DNA of 64,000 bases from Alopecurus myosuroides (GCA_028641055.1 CM054062.1:135202682-135266681), one strand, 5' to 3'. Shown: positions 1 to 12,072, counted from the first letter of the stretch. Notes: generated from the sequence alone by a model not told the origin. Numbers and translations are program-made.

Positions 1-220
1 CCAACCCCTAGGCTTAGCCTCAGAGAGATTCGAGTCATAGTTGTAACACCCGGTATCGAGTATCCAGTATAATCATATCGAGATCCGGCGAGTTCCTTTC
101 CGGTTCTTAGATTGCTTTCGCCATGTCCTCCTTCGAGCTAAACCCTCTCCCGAATACCTGTGTCGACTTGCCCCAAGATCAGTTACCCCAGGTAACGTCT
201 GCCGTGATTATCCCACGACA
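1..220 (+). mobile_element. 3' end of a Tat-B-family LTR
   Basis: Bases 120-220 match, in inverse orientation, the terminal part of the two Tat-B LTRs at 11580 and 24172, including the shared terminus ending CCCACGACA at 220. The element orientation is therefore plus. No TTGGCGCC primer site follows, so this is a solo LTR or a 3' LTR inserted in Tat-A rather than a 5' LTR. The left part lies outside the window. Bases 221-290 after it are unassigned. Confidence 0.75.
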
Positions 221-289
221 GTACCGAACCTGGGTAAAACCCTGGTGTCATTGGTTGTCATACGATCATGTCCCCCCCACATCTCTATC

Positions 290-1610
290 GGTAGTCTCAT
301 GGCACCCCCGTCTATGAATTCTACTATGATGTCTCGACATCGCCTCATACTGGCGTTAACCCATGAGGAAGCATGCTAGATAAAGAGCCGCATCACCTAC
401 ATTGAGAAGGGGGACCTCTCTGAAGACGAAGCAGAAGCGGAGCGTGTATCTCTCGAGTCAAAGATGTATTGCGTCATCGACCACAAGCTATACAGAAGGC
501 GCCCCAACAGGGTTGCACGGCGATGTGTTACCCCGAATGACAGCATGGATCTCCTTAAGGACATACATCAAGGTGAGTGTGGTCATCACTCTTCATCGCG
601 CATGCTCGTCGGCAAGTCTTTCTGCTATGTCTTCTTCTGGCCCACCACCCTCAAGGACGCCACCAAGCTCGTCAAAACTTGCGAGGCATGCCAGTTCCTC
701 GCCAAGCTAGTACACCATCCCGCGAAAGGACTGCAGACCATCCCCCTCTCTTGGTCGTTTGCGGTTTGGAGGAAGGACATCTTGGGACCATTCCCACGAG
801 CGCTCGGGCGGTACCTGTACCTCTACGTCGCCATCAACAAATTCACCAAGTGGGCGGAGGTTGAACCAGTCCGGGACATCCCGACGAGGTCAGTAGTGAT
901 GTTCATCAAGGGTCCGGCGTGCCACTTCAGTGTCCCAAACCCCATCATCACCGACAACGGTACGCAATTTACCAGTGCCTCTTCAAGTCATAATGCGCCA
1001 ACCTTGGCACGAAGATCTGTTATGACTATGTGGCCCATCGTGCAGCAATGGCCAGGCGGAGTGTGCAAACACTGAGGTCCTCAGGGGCCTAAAGAAGAGG
1101 AGCTTCAATAAACTCAGGACCCACGGGAAGAAGTGGATCGACAAGCTCTCGTCGGTGATGTGGTCCATCTGCACATCCGCGACAAATCCCACGGGAGAAA
1201 CGCCATTCTCTCTCGTCTATGGAGTAGAAGCTATCCTCCCCGCTGAACTCAAGCATGGTTCTCCTTGAGCCCTTGCCTTCAATGAGGATAAATAAGGAGA
1301 GCTCCACACCGAGGACCTTATACTCCTCGAGGATGCATGAAACCGCGCCATGGTCCGCACGGGGCACTACCAGCAAGGGCTGCATCTCGACCACAACAAC
1401 AACATCAGGCCACGCACACTAGAAGTGGGAGGCCTGGTCCTGAGAAGAATCCTCTCTAGGGAAGGCTTACATAAGCTCTCACCCATGTGGGAGGGGCCAT
1501 TTTGGGTAGCGCACATCGCGCGCCCAGGAGAGACATGCCTGAATACGGAAGATGGCACACTTGTTCCCAACCCGTGAAACATCCAATACCTACGGAAGTT
1601 CTACCCGCAA
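290..1610 (+). pseudogene. Tat-A pol fragment: linker and integrase
   Basis: Remnant of a Ty3/gypsy polyprotein that would insert the cDNA into the genome. Visible in order are the RNase H-integrase linker (about 330-470), the HHCC zinc-binding region with paired His near 585 and the CxxC near 680-690, the catalytic core with the second catalytic Asp in the ITDNGTQFTS motif near 945-975, and the C-terminal region ending near 1610. The reading frame is broken repeatedly: the core loses frame after about 1000, and stops interrupt the C-terminal part near 1265 and 1575. Close similarity to the minus-strand pol at 36611-38452 (Tat-C) shows they are one family. The 5' part (gag, protease, RT) is absent. 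Confidence 0.85.
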
Positions 1611-2216
1611 CGCCACGGTAAAAATGACGCTTGGACCTCTCTCCATGAGGGTCTCATGAAGCTTCTCATCATGCGTTGCCGCATGTCCACAAGAGGTTCT
1701 ACCCACACAAGTGGGATCCCTATTCCGGCGGGGCAAATTTTTGTTTCTCGAGGGCGACACAAGGCCACCACATCCTTGAGCCATGCACCTGAACTCGCGT
1801 GAGTATCAGCCCGATGACAATGGGAGTCCCGTGTCCGCAAAGTGATGTCAAGTGCCTCTTGGGGGACCACAGGATCACGACACCAAAAGCATTTTGTAAT
1901 GGAAATTCTCACCCAAGCAGTAAAACCTAACCATTTCCCCTAACTACACTTGTCACCTCGACAAGATGTTTTCATCCCGAGGAGTGCGCGTTTGGCAATT
2001 TCCTCTCGAGGACACCTCGCGAGCGGGTGCTGGGATCGGTACCCGTGCACGGGTGAGATCCCATCATCTTAAACCCAAGTGGAGGAGCTCTGTCTAAACG
2101 GGTCGCTACCGTGCACGACACCTCACCTAAGTCCTTGGTGCTGACTTCCTCGAGAGGCGCCCACGCCGGAATCAACAAACGCACATTTATGTCTGCTGCA
2201 GGAAGAGTCGCCTCCC
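1611..2216 (+). other. Tat-A 3' spacer, part 1
   Basis: Non-coding stretch downstream of the integrase. Its end (about 1975-2190) is the inverse of 36060-36225 in Tat-C, including the GTGCACGGGT segment. It is interrupted by the solo LTR at 2217 and resumes at 3594. Confidence 0.7.
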
Positions 2217-3588
2217 TGATATGTCTCAAACGTATCTATAATATTTTATGCTCATGCTTGTTTTCTATCCAATACCTTTATGTTTTCGGATGTTTTCTGG
2301 CTAACCTATTGACAAGATACCACAGAGCCAGTTCCTGTTTTCTGCTGTTTTTGGTTTCAGAAAAGTTGTTCTGGAAATATTCTCGGAATAATCCCAGAGT
2401 CTTAGAATTCCCGGCACGTCAACGGAGACCAAAGGAGACCCGGAGGGGGCCACAGGGTGGCCACACCATAGGGGGTGTAGGCCCCCCTTGCCGTGCCACT
2501 AGGTGGTGTGGCCCCCTGCCCACCCACCGACATTGCTCTTTCGCCTATTTATCCCCCCCGAGGCATAAACCCAAAATCATCCAGCCTTCGTCCATGAAAA
2601 GTTACATAGCTCCGCCGCCATCGCCGACAAGTTTCGGGGGACAGAAATCTCTGTTCCGGCGCCCTGCCGGGACGGGGAAGTGCCCCCGGAGCCATCTCCA
2701 TCGACTCCACTGCCATCTTCATCGCAGTTGCTGACTCCCATGATGAGGAGGGAGTACTTCTCCCCCGGGGCTGAGGGCTCTACCGGTAGCTATGTGTTTC
2801 ATCTCTCTCTCCCATGGTGTGATCTTTATGTGATCACGAGCTTTGTAATCTAGTTGAATAAATAGATGTTACTCTTCATCTGTTATGCTACTCAAGTGGA
2901 TTTATTATGAGATATCCGTAGACACTCTGATCACGGTGTAAAGGTGACAGTGTGTGCACCGTGTGAATGATTTATATATTTGTATTGGATGACCCTATGA
3001 AATTGTGGTGTTGTCTAGAACCATCTAGGTCTCATGGTGATAGCGTGGGGGATTACCTCGATGGGAAAATGGAACTCTAAGGTGTGCTCTTATAGCCCTA
3101 CGCAATGATTGGTGTTTGTTGTCCTGCCGGAGAGTGGTTTGGACTAGCATAGTGAAGATATCATATTTATGCATTCAATAATGTTATTATTGTTGAGAGT
3201 GTTCACTAGTGAAAGTATGATCCCTAGGCCTTGTTTCTAAGCATTGAAACACCATTTACAATCAGTTCTGCTACATGTTTGCTTGCTTCCATTTTTATTT
3301 CATATTGCTATTGTCACTTATAATCATCCATATTACTTGTATTTCACTATCTCTTCACCGAACTAGTGCACCTATACAAACGACAATTGTATTAGGTGTG
3401 TTGGGGACACAAGAGACTCCTTGTATCGTAATTTCAGGGTTGCTTGAGAGGAATATCTTTGACCTCTACCTCCCTAAGTTCGATAAACCTTGGGTGATCC
3501 ACTTAAGGGAAACTTGCTGTTGTTCTACAAGTCTCTGCACTTGGAGGCTCAACACTGTCTACAAGAATAGAAGCGTGCGTAGACATCA
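2217..3588 (+). mobile_element. Solo LTR, Athila-type
   Basis: Complete 1372-bp LTR beginning TGATATGTCTCAAACG and ending GTGCGTAGACATCA. It is flanked by a perfect 5-bp target duplication CTCCC at 2212-2216 and 3589-3593. No internal domain is present, so this is the product of recombination between the two LTRs of one element. The start resembles the other Athila-type LTRs at 30971, 33469 (minus) and 38453. It contains the CCACACCA...TGGTGTGG inverted repeat near 2460-2510 that recurs in these LTRs. Confidence 0.93.
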
Positions 3589-3593
3589 CTCCC
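3589..3593. repeat. Target site duplication of the solo LTR
   Basis: CTCCC here equals CTCCC at 2212-2216, directly flanking the LTR on both sides. Confidence 0.9.
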
Positions 3594-4005
3594 TTAGAAG
3601 GCAAAGGAAAAATCCTCCCAGAAGAACACAAAGAACCTCCAAAAGGAATCAACAAGAAGCATCTCGAAGAACCATTCTCAGACACACATCTCTCCTCGCC
3701 AAGTCCTACGGAGCCACGATTAAAAAGGTAAGTCTCATGCCTTGTTTTCTTTGTCTCCCCAAGAGGTTTTTCTGGAGTTATTCAAAAGCCTCCGCAGACG
3801 CACAGAGAAGATCAATTCCAAGGAAAAACATGATTTAAATTTCAAATATTTCATTCATGAGAAACATCTCAACACACAAACATGTTTCCAGGATTCATTA
3901 CAGGAATAAAAGAAGGGCCCAAAAGTTTGGAGACAGCTACTCCCTCTCTGTGCCTATAGAAGAGGAAGGTATGGTGGCAGTCCGCGTGAGCCTGTCTCAC
4001 CATAG
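3594..4005 (+). other. Tat-A 3' spacer, part 2
   Basis: Continuation of the Tat-A spacer after the solo LTR. It lies between pol and the antisense ORF, and the corresponding Tat-C stretch is about 35515-36060. No coding potential that I can support. Confidence 0.55.
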
Positions 4006-4692
4006 CTATGAGATATTTCTGGCCGAGGAGAAGGCCAAGGCCTCAGATGAGAGGAGAAAGCAACTGGCCAAGCTAGCTCGGATTCCCCTCTGGATGAAGG
4101 CATGCACGCTAGCCCGAGTCAGAGCCGTGTTCTCCACCTTGACACTTGAGGAGCTTTCCTCGTCTTCATCCTCGCATGCGGAGGCTCCACCCTTGTTTCC
4201 GTTGTCGTTGCTCCTCCCGCTCTCGACGCGGCACTCCTCGCATTTGCCACGACACCCGAAGACCTTCACGAAGAGCTTGTCTGGCCCGTCAAATTGGAAC
4301 TGGAGGACCTGCCCCTCCTCCAGCCTCTGGGAGCTGGCGAAGGTTTTCCACCCAAGCGCCAGCATCAAGCAGCCAATGGGGCAGAACTCGATGGCCGCCC
4401 ACCAGGGGCCATTGATGTACCCGACCATCTAGATCCAAAGCCCCCTAGATGGGTTGCGGTCGATCATCCTTGCAAAGGAGTCCGGAAGCTTCAGTCGGCT
4501 GCGAAGCTGGCCACGCAGTCCCATGAGGAACTTATGTGCCAGCATGCACGTATCCTCCGCCCAACAAGGAAGAGGGTCAGCCGCCTTGCCACGACCACGG
4601 GAAGCGCGAGCGCAAAAACCTTGGCTCTCTCGGGGCCTTGCTTGGCCGCAAGCCCCGGACCCCTCCAGCACCTCAGCACCCGTCAGCGTCAT
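4006..4692 (-). pseudogene. Tat-A antisense ORF, B3-like
   Basis: Runs opposite to the Tat-A pol. Read on the minus strand, 4692-4429 ends with an FLMGLRGQLRSRLKLPD-type segment, then a stop. It resumes at 4428 with INGPWW, GWKTF, a QVLQFQFDG segment and LFVKVFG. The order of these blocks is that of a plant B3 DNA-binding domain (REM-like): basic RLP start, central Trp, GW..F, then a beta strand ending FVxIF. An in-frame TAG near 4429-4431 splits it. The homologue in Tat-C (34859-35512) is colinear and supports the assignment. The C-terminal part here is degenerate rather than cleanly acidic. No profile search was possible, so the domain call is from residue pattern only. Confidence 0.6.
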
Positions 4693-4847
4693 CCGGGCGC
4701 TACGCCTTGGGGCCGCGGTCGAGCCTATCGCGGTACCACCATAGCGCTACTCATGAGCCATGCGCTCTTTGTTTTCTTCCTGGGAGGAGGTAGGGGAGGG
4801 CGGATCAACGAGTGTGAGGCTTCAGTCCAGGAGGGGACGGTGAGTCC

Positions 4848-4857
4848 CCTATTTATG
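4848..4857 (-). promoter_or_regulatory. TATA-like box for the antisense ORF
   Basis: On the minus strand the sequence reads GCATAAATAGGGG, upstream of the B3-like ORF. It matches the placement of the TATA boxes before the antisense genes of Tat-B and Tat-D. Confidence 0.45.
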
Positions 4858-5127
4858 CCTGGGTCCAGAGCTCCACCACGTCGGTCGATATCCTCGCTGG
4901 CCCGGGTATCAAGGAAGAGGAGTGTGTCCTGATGACAGATGGGACTTGGCAGCAAGGATGCGACTGCTCGATGGCAAGGCCAAGAGCAGTTATGACAACG
5001 GGACATTTCTTCCATGACCAAGGAGATCGTGGGTTGCCCCCACGAACCATCACACCACGTGCCACGGCTAGCCCTGCAGCAGTTGGGCCCGCACCGCTTC
5101 GCCTCCTTCGGATGTGTGCCCCTCACG

Positions 5128-5141
5128 GTCCCGGGGGCTAC
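5128..5141 (+). other. Polypurine tract of Tat-A
   Basis: CCGGGGGCTAC immediately precedes the LTR start TGTCGGTCTAG. The same GGGGGCTAC|TGTC junction occurs on the minus strand in Tat-C at 34480. Confidence 0.7.
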
Positions 5142-6010
5142 TGTCGGTCTAGTGGATACAAGGGTACCACGACCCATCTGTTGCGACCTAGCTCAATAGG
5201 CATCAGGAAGCACTCGTAAGGGTGCCTCGTGAGGAAATCCTGCATCGCGAGCGTCCCACCCCTCTCGAGGTGCAGCTAGCAGGAGGCTGGCCCCTCCGAA
5301 GGAGTTGCACTCGTCTTCCCTCAAAGAGGAGCTCTACATCGAGCCCTTCGCTGCTCTCTAGAGGACTTTTCCCTCGTGAGGAAAGAACCCATGTGCGGGT
5401 GACGTGCGCACCTCTGCTCGTCGACGAAGGCATCATAGAGCGACATGGCGGCTTTGGCCGCAGTTGCCATTCTCATGTATAAAGTGTGGGCGACAGCTGC
5501 CCGCGCCAAAGTGTCGCCCAAAGCTTTCTTCTTCAGTGCAAGAAGGCAAAGCCTACACTACAAGACGAGGAATGCGTCATCCAGAGCCCCCACCATCCAG
5601 CCATGGACGGCGGCACTATCTCTCGAAGGCCAAGACCGCCAGAGTCTGCACACCATGATCGGTCTCCCCCTTTGTCGTTGTGTGGTGACCCTTTCCCGCC
5701 AAGAATGAGTGGGAAAGAGGGATGTGACGAATACATAAGGAGCCCTCTGGCTCCCGTAGGAGGGATGACTCAATTCACTTCGAGCATCCCTAGTATGAAC
5801 CCAAGCACAAGCTTGAACCTTGTATAGTATACATGGCAGTGCAATCCATTAGATAAACAGGAGTAGTGTGTTACACCGGAAGGTGGCCCGAACATGAGTA
5901 AACTTACCGTGGCCCCATTTTTGCTTGCTCCGGTCTTTCCTCACCAGGCCTCACGAGGTGTGAAGTGAGCGTGGATAGCCCCCTATGTTCGAACCTCTAG
6001 AGAGCTCCTA
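5142..6010 (+). mobile_element. 3' LTR of Tat-A
   Basis: Starts TGTCGGTCTAGTGG directly after the polypurine tract. A GTATAAAG TATA-like motif lies near 5478. The right end is not defined by a TG...CA terminus. Around 6010 the sequence changes to Athila gag in the opposite orientation, so the LTR is probably truncated there. It contains no gene of its own. Confidence 0.65.
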
Positions 6011-6430
6011 TCTTAAGACATACCACTCTCCCACAATTATTACTTATTTTTATAATTTTAGCATGTGGATCCTTGCATTTCGTCCAAAAATCAATGCTAT
6101 TTCTAGGAAAAATTAATAACAATTCTGTAGCTCTTCCTTTTAATGAGAAAAGGAATAGTTTCACTTTTATAATTTCATCTTCTAACTCTTTATAATTTTT
6201 TATATCATATAGCTCACAAAGTTATTTAAATGAGAGGCAATATCGCCACCACTAGTACCAGCAAATGGCTCTTTCATAACAAGGTTCAACAAGGCGGGTT
6301 TTATTTCATAAGATTCTACCTTAGTAGCAGGAGGAGTAATTAGTATGTATATGAAATCATTATTATTGGTACTAGTGAAGTCACATAACTTAGTGTTCTC
6401 AGCAGGACCGCCTTATCAATATAAAAACAA
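6011..6430 (-). pseudogene. Athila gag N-terminal remnant
   Basis: Read on the minus strand from about 6420, a decayed frame contains SYEIKPALLNLV followed by IASHLNNF and then KLFLFSLKGRA and PRNSIDFW. This is the order of blocks I associate with the capsid region of grass Athila-lineage gag. Several frameshifts and stops are present and the remainder of the element is cut off at about 6010. It lies 3' of the primer site and LTR at 6624-8288, as expected for the 5' end of a minus-strand element. Confidence 0.65.
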
Positions 6431-6565
6431 GATAATGTAATAGTAAAAAGAATCAAAGATGAAATTCTATTTGTTTGTATTTTTGATATTTAGAGAAAGA
6501 AAACAAGAAAAACAAGACTAAGTTAAAAGTAACTAAGCAAGAAAAAAACAAAGTAAAGAGAATGG

Positions 6566-6615
6566 AAGTGTGTAACTCCACTTGCTGAAGAAGTGTGTAA
6601 CTCCACTTGCTGAAG
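6566..6615. repeat. Perfect 25-bp tandem duplication
   Basis: Two identical adjacent 25-bp units (6566-6590 and 6591-6615) in the leader between the primer site and gag of the minus-strand Athila element. Confidence 0.95.
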
Positions 6616-6623
6616 CTACAGAG

Positions 6624-6641
6624 TCCTCGACAGCGGCGCTA
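6624..6641 (-). other. Athila-type primer binding site
   Basis: Minus strand reads TAGCGCCGCTGTCGAGGA, close to the TGGCGCCGTTGCCGGGGA form usual in grass Athila elements. It sits between the gag remnant and the LTR. Confidence 0.6.
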
Positions 6642-8288
6642 TAAAACTGGCTTGTTGGCAGGAGGCTATTTTCTTGTGGAGATTCTGCTTGATGTGTTGA
6701 ATCTATCACCACCCGTTGAGGACCCCAAGAGAAAGGTGATGTAACGTAGTAGAAAGTTTTCCCCTCAGTTCTAAGACCAAGGTTTATCGAACCAGTAGGA
6801 CCTAGAGATCTCCAATGCGGAGTCAATCAACTATGGCGCTTCATTGACGAGCGTGGACCTACACACAACACATAAACTTACTTTTCCTCAATGTTTCAGG
6901 AAGGTATTCAATCTTCCTCTCTTTCTGAAAACAAATATGTTAAACGTATGGTGTGGAAAATAGTGATGAAAGAAAAAACGGACCAACAAGCAAGTAATGA
7001 TTAAAAGCAAGTGAACGAGGTTGTAAAAAATGTAAAATAATATGTTGGGGGCCATAGCTTCACTAGTGGTGTCTCTTCAAAAGATAAAAAGCAAACATGT
7101 TGGGTGCATGAATTACAGCTGGCAATTGATATAATTGGAACAACAAATAATTATGACAAGAAAAGTTCAGTGTGATATTCATGTAGGCATAACATCAAAC
7201 ATACATAGACCGCCATCCAACTTCATATATGACTAGTAATACCCCTTGAGTGCACTTCTACGCTTACCACTTGCTGGTATTAAGTTGCAAAAGCAACAGA
7301 AAATTGCATTAAGCACCGTACATAATTTAAGCAATATTCATAATCATAAAAGACATAAATAACATTGTTTTACCCTTAGTGGAAACACTACATCCTTGGT
7401 CTTAGTCGTTGTTGTCACTCGAGCCCAGACATGGTGGAGGCATGAACCTACGATATAGCTTAAACCCCTCTCTAGGAGATACAAGCAATCACTTGGCCAA
7501 AGTAACCAGATGCATTGGAGACCATACAAGAACTTAAATAAACATGGGTATGCTAATACTAACAATATCATATAGTAAACATGGACAATCTGATCATAAC
7601 TTCATAGCTCATCGGATCCCAACAAACACAAAAAGTAGCAATTACATAAGGACGATCTTGACCATGTTAGGAAGCTCACAAGACCATGTCATTGTAGCAC
7701 AAGGATAAGAGAAAACCATCTAGCTACTGCTGTGGACCCATGGTCCAGGGATGAACTACTCACGCATCACCGTGGAGGCAATCATGGCGATGAAGAGGCC
7801 TCCAGTTACGATTTCCCCATATGGCAGGGTGCTGAAATAGGAATCCAATAATCCCGAATTAGGGTTTCCATATGGTGGCGTATTATGCAAATTTCATGGA
7901 AAATAATGCATGTCCTGAAATGTTTAGGTCAAGGTGCTTTAACTAGGCAAAAATGAAGCCCTAGACGAGGCCAGGGGCCCACAGGAGGTGGGCACATCCC
8001 CACCCTGGCCCGCACCTAAGGGTTGCCCCTCCTCTTGGTGCTTGCCTCTAGATCTCCTTTGGGCTCATTCGTGTCGGGAAAAAAATGTCCCAATGGATTT
8101 TTAAGTCTTTTTGCGGACTTCTGTAGAAAAAAATTCTGAAACTTAAAAATAGCAAAAACAAGAACTGGTACTTGGCATCTTGTTAATAGGTTAGTATGCA
8201 AAAATTCCCTAAAATGATGTAAAAACTTAGTAGAAACATGTAGCAATATCATGAAACAATACATTTTTTTAGATACATTAGACACATC
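6642..8288 (-). mobile_element. 5' LTR of minus-strand Athila element
   Basis: The LTR begins on the minus strand at about 8288 with a degenerate GATGTGTCTAATGTATCT start. It continues through stretches at 7390-8060 that match 32550-33010, another minus-strand Athila LTR; both share GGATCCCAACAAACACA and GAGGCCTCC blocks. The 3' edge is placed next to the primer site at 6641. Part of 6650-6850 may be leader rather than LTR. No coding region is supported here. Confidence 0.55.
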
Positions 8289-9450
8289 TCGTGGGGTGAC
8301 CGTGCTCGGCGCAGGGGATCAAGAGGGCAACAGGGCAGCCCATCTACTTTGCTCTTGACCCAAAACCTCTATGCGTGGAGCTGTGGTTATGGGATGTAGT
8401 GCAATGTCGTGGTCGTTGAGGACACATCAAACGCTTGTAGTGCCTTCGTTGTAGCTGAATTGCAGCTTGACGGAGTAGCGGCTGCTGGTCTACGATGCAG
8501 AATTTTAAAAATTTGTCGTACGTAGTCTACCAAGATCACTATGCATATAAGGAGGCATGCCCATACATGCGAGGATGAGGATCATGACTTACGAGCAGCG
8601 GATTCGATGTAGTCGTAGAAGAGTTCTGAACAATCATTGATTCTCACAACTGGGCCTAGTTGCAAGGATGTTGCAAAGTCTTCCCTTGTCAAGGGTCACA
8701 TGTGTAATCACACATATGGTGTGCACGCATACACGCGTGTCAACCCATCAGCGCTCCTCCGTCCAGGACTCGGCACCGATGAAGAGAGACAGCCTTCCGG
8801 CGTTCCTAATTTGTAGCTGTAATCAACTGTGATTAGAGCTATTATGCATCTGGAAGTTCTCAACACATGAGAGAGAAGATTTTATTATAGCTAGGTCTAA
8901 TCGGAAGAGTATAACTCAAAACTCGATGGGAAGAGGATCTAATTCAATTAGAGAAGTTCTAATTAGAGGTTCTAATTCAATTAGAGGCTCTCTAATTAGA
9001 TCTCTAATCTTGAGAGAGAGAGAGAAAATCCCAAAGATCAATTGTGTGTATAAACAATGAGGAGGTGGTGGGATTATATAGTGGGAAAAAGGGAGGCACC
9101 TTCCATGGGGGGAGGGTCTGTTTTGCCCTCCCTCCCTTGGCTGCACCAAGCCTCCAACGAGGAATAAGATTGGACTCCCAAGTGGAGTGCAATACCCTCC
9201 TTTTTTTCCTTTTTGTACCACTATTTTATTTCTCAAATAAATTAGGGAAACATTCCTACGGAAAGCTAGTGCACTTTGTGATTCCATGGGACCCACCTGG
9301 CACCCTCTAAAATGAGGGTTTACCCATAGGAGGAAATCTGCCCCCCTCCGGCATTGCTTTCATACATGGAAAGTCCCCCGAAAATATTCCGGAACCCCGT
9401 GAACCCTATAGATAAAATCATTGATATTATCTAACAATGTTAAAAACACA
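8289..9450 (-). other. AT-rich LTR-like sequence, unclassified
   Basis: No gene. It contains repeated CTAATTAGAG-type segments at 8940-9005, a (GA)n run near 9015-9030 and a minus-strand TATA box at 9073-9082. The layout, with promoter motif and T-rich downstream part, suggests a minus-strand LTR, possibly Copia-like. I cannot place termini. Confidence 0.3.
9073..9082 (-). promoter_or_regulatory. TATA box, putative LTR promoter
   Basis: Minus strand reads CTATATAATC. Sequence downstream of it on that strand is rich in CTCTCT, as in LTR leaders. Confidence 0.4.
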
Positions 9451-11579
9451 TTTCTAACACCCTGGGACATCTCATATCCTCCGTAAACCCTAATATAAAT
9501 TCTGCCTAACACCGACATAATTTCTCTCTCATAGTAATTTCCCCAAAACCACCCCTATTGACACCAGACTTGTTTATGTGATATCGTAAGGACATCAAAC
9601 ATTCATAAAACCAATAACAACAGATTATTTGTCTCAATAAAAGGTTTAAAAAGAAAACAGAACAAAAAAATATCAAAAAAGGGGAAGAGAGAAAAGGCTA
9701 GAGCAGCCCAGCCCACTCCTTCCTTGGCATGCCCCTTTTCACCGCGACGTGCAACACTCCCAAGGCCCAGGAACAAACCCAGCCCGCCCAGCCAACCCCT
9801 CTCTCTCTCTTCCACCAACAGGTCGTCCCCATGTGTGAAGTCATCGATGACGCCACGTTCCTTCTTCCTCCAGCCGAGAATCTCACCGGAAATCACCCCG
9901 GCGTAATCCCTGCCCCCTGCCACCGATTTCCTTTACCTTGCCCGCTATAAGTAGCCCCCGGACCCCTCTCCCGTTTGCTCCAAACCCTAGAAAGCAACCC
10001 CCGCGAGGTTGCATGGTATTACTCGTGGGAGCTCCGCGCGTCCGCAGCCGTACTTCGCGTTTTCCGGCCAACTAGGTGAGCCTCCGCCCCCGGTTCCTCG
10101 TCTTGTGCTTTCCCCGTGTCATCGTGCACCTTGCTCATCTCTTTGTTCTTATTTTTGCGCAGTGATTACATCATGCCATCCAGGACCGAGATGCTCCAGA
10201 GTTGCGCCATCTTCGGCCGTGCGTCGTCATCGTCTAGGTCCTCCAGGGTGCACGACATCGTCACCAAAGTGCTCCCCGCGTGGCGCAGCATCTCATCGTC
10301 GTCTCCGTTGCGCCGGAAATCCCCGGAATCACAGCCGCCATCAACGCTCGTGAGAAGCACCGCCACTTCTCCTTTCTCCGGGACCCCGCTGGTGAGCTCC
10401 TCTCTCTTTCTTTCTCTCCCGTCCGATCAGATCTAAACGCCCCAGATTAGATCCTCCCCGAAGGGGTCGCAATCGTTGGATGTATATCCAATGCTCTAGA
10501 TTTAATGAAACTGCACAGTCAGCGTAGCCCAGTCAGCAGCCACATAGTGCACAATCAGCACCAGGATCCAATCAGAGAATGCCACGTGGCCATCCTTTAA
10601 TTCAAATTTTCTCCCGCTGGAATTATTTGGCAGTTTTACAGATTAGCCCCTGCAACATCATTTCATCATAACTTTTTATCCATTAGGCCAAATTTAGAAA
10701 ACTTGGACTTTCTGAAATCCCCTAGATCTGTATAATCTTTTAGCACTATTCAAATTCAAAATTGACAAACTTAAATTGGTTCAAATTTGAATATGCTTGT
10801 TTGATGAATTTTGGCATAATTCAAATTCTACAAATCCAAAAATTACAAATAAAATAGTTTTGGAAACCTTGGGATGCACTTCCATATCCTATGTTCCAAA
10901 ATAAGTTTTGAACAAGTTAAAATTGGATTTAGAATTAAGTGGTCTATTTGAGTATTTTTGACATAGATTTAATTCTATAATTAATTTTCTACATAGTTCC
11001 TTTTGCAATTTTGTTCCATTTGGTAACCTTGAACCACAAACATATTTTCCCAACCATTTTGGACACCCTTGGGCCATGACCATGTGTTTTTGATCAAAAA
11101 CCCAACATAGTGTTTCATCCATTTTACCATGTCTTAGAATTTGTTTCCATCCTTTATTTTTTGAGGTTGTGGCTATTTCACCATCCAAGACCAAGTCTTT
11201 AGTGTGTGTCAACCACATATAATACCAAGTAGTGAACCTTAGTTTTCTATCTACTCCTCCACTCCCTCATTCTTGCTTCAATAAATCATCAAGTTAGCAA
11301 AAATAGAAACCAAGACTCAAGCACAAGGAAGTACTTCATTTTCAACTTGGTGGCAACATGAAGAACTACAAGGAAGATCAATGAATAAATTTTGAAGGAA
11401 AGACTTGGAATCCACAACTAGAAGAAACTCAAAGAAGTACAAATTCATGAAGAGATCACGAAGAAAACTAACCCCTTTCTCTTTCTATCTGCTTATTTCC
11501 TTTCTTTTCAAATTGACTTAGTGGTATTTTGTGCCCATCCCACCCTGGACCCAACTAGTGAGAAAGCCATGAAGAATCT
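9451..11579 (+). mobile_element. Del/Tekay-like LTR, left part
   Basis: Begins near TAACACCCTGGGACATCTC, resembling LTRs that open TGTAACACCC. A CT microsatellite lies at about 9788-9805 and a plus-strand TATA box CTATAAGTAG at 9945-9954, about 100 bp before a GC-rich leader with a possible intron (GGTGAG near 10075, TTGCGCAG near 10161). The rest is AT-rich and non-coding. The Tat-B insertion ends it at 11579. The sequence at 24622-25689 has the same character and is read as the continuation. Confidence 0.5.
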
Positions 11580-12049
11580 TGTCGTGGGATAATCACGGCA
11601 GACGTTACCTGGGGTAACTTACTTTGGGGAAAATCGACTCTGGTGTTTGGGAGAGGGTTTAGCTCATGGGAAATCATGTTATCAGGTGATCTGGTAGCTC
11701 GGGCTGCAATGTCGCAGAGTCTCCGGTCTAGGGTTAGAATTATCAGCTCTAGTGTTACAAGAATCCTCGAATATCGGGTAAGAAGTCTCTCTTGTCTCTC
11801 TGCCCTCAGAGCCGGTTTATATATTACCCGGCTCTCTGGCTTCCTATACAATACACACCCGGAATCCTACCCGGAAACCGCACACAACCCTAAGTTTCCT
11901 AATCGTGATCCTCAAGGTACGGGTTACAAGACCTACGCTCCCCCTTGGGCCTTCTAGAAACTCCTCCACCTTGGGCCGGGTCTTGTGCGATTCCCGCCGG
12001 GCCGGGTTTCACCTGGGCATTAGCCTACCGGGTTACCACCCCTCCATCT
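11580..12049 (-). mobile_element. 3' LTR of Tat-B
   Basis: Homologous to 24172-24621. The plus-strand left edge is TGTCGTGGGATAATCACGG. The inner edge is placed at 12049 by analogy with Tat-D, just before the polypurine complement GTAGTCCCC. The TG start there appears mutated to AG on the minus strand. A start at 12038 (TGGTAACCCGG) is the alternative. Confidence 0.8.
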
Positions 12050-12072
12050 GTAGTCCCCAGAATAGCTTGGGG
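12050..12072 (-). other. Polypurine tract of Tat-B
   Basis: Minus strand reads CCCCAAGCTATTCTGGGGAC then TAC before the LTR. The GGGGACTAC core parallels GGGGACTGC at the Tat-D LTR and GGGGGCTAC in Tat-A and Tat-C. Confidence 0.6.

Noticed and set aside
9729..10436. Host gene with a start near 10116
   Set aside because: Short frames in a GC-rich LTR leader after a TATA box; no recognisable product or consistent exon model.
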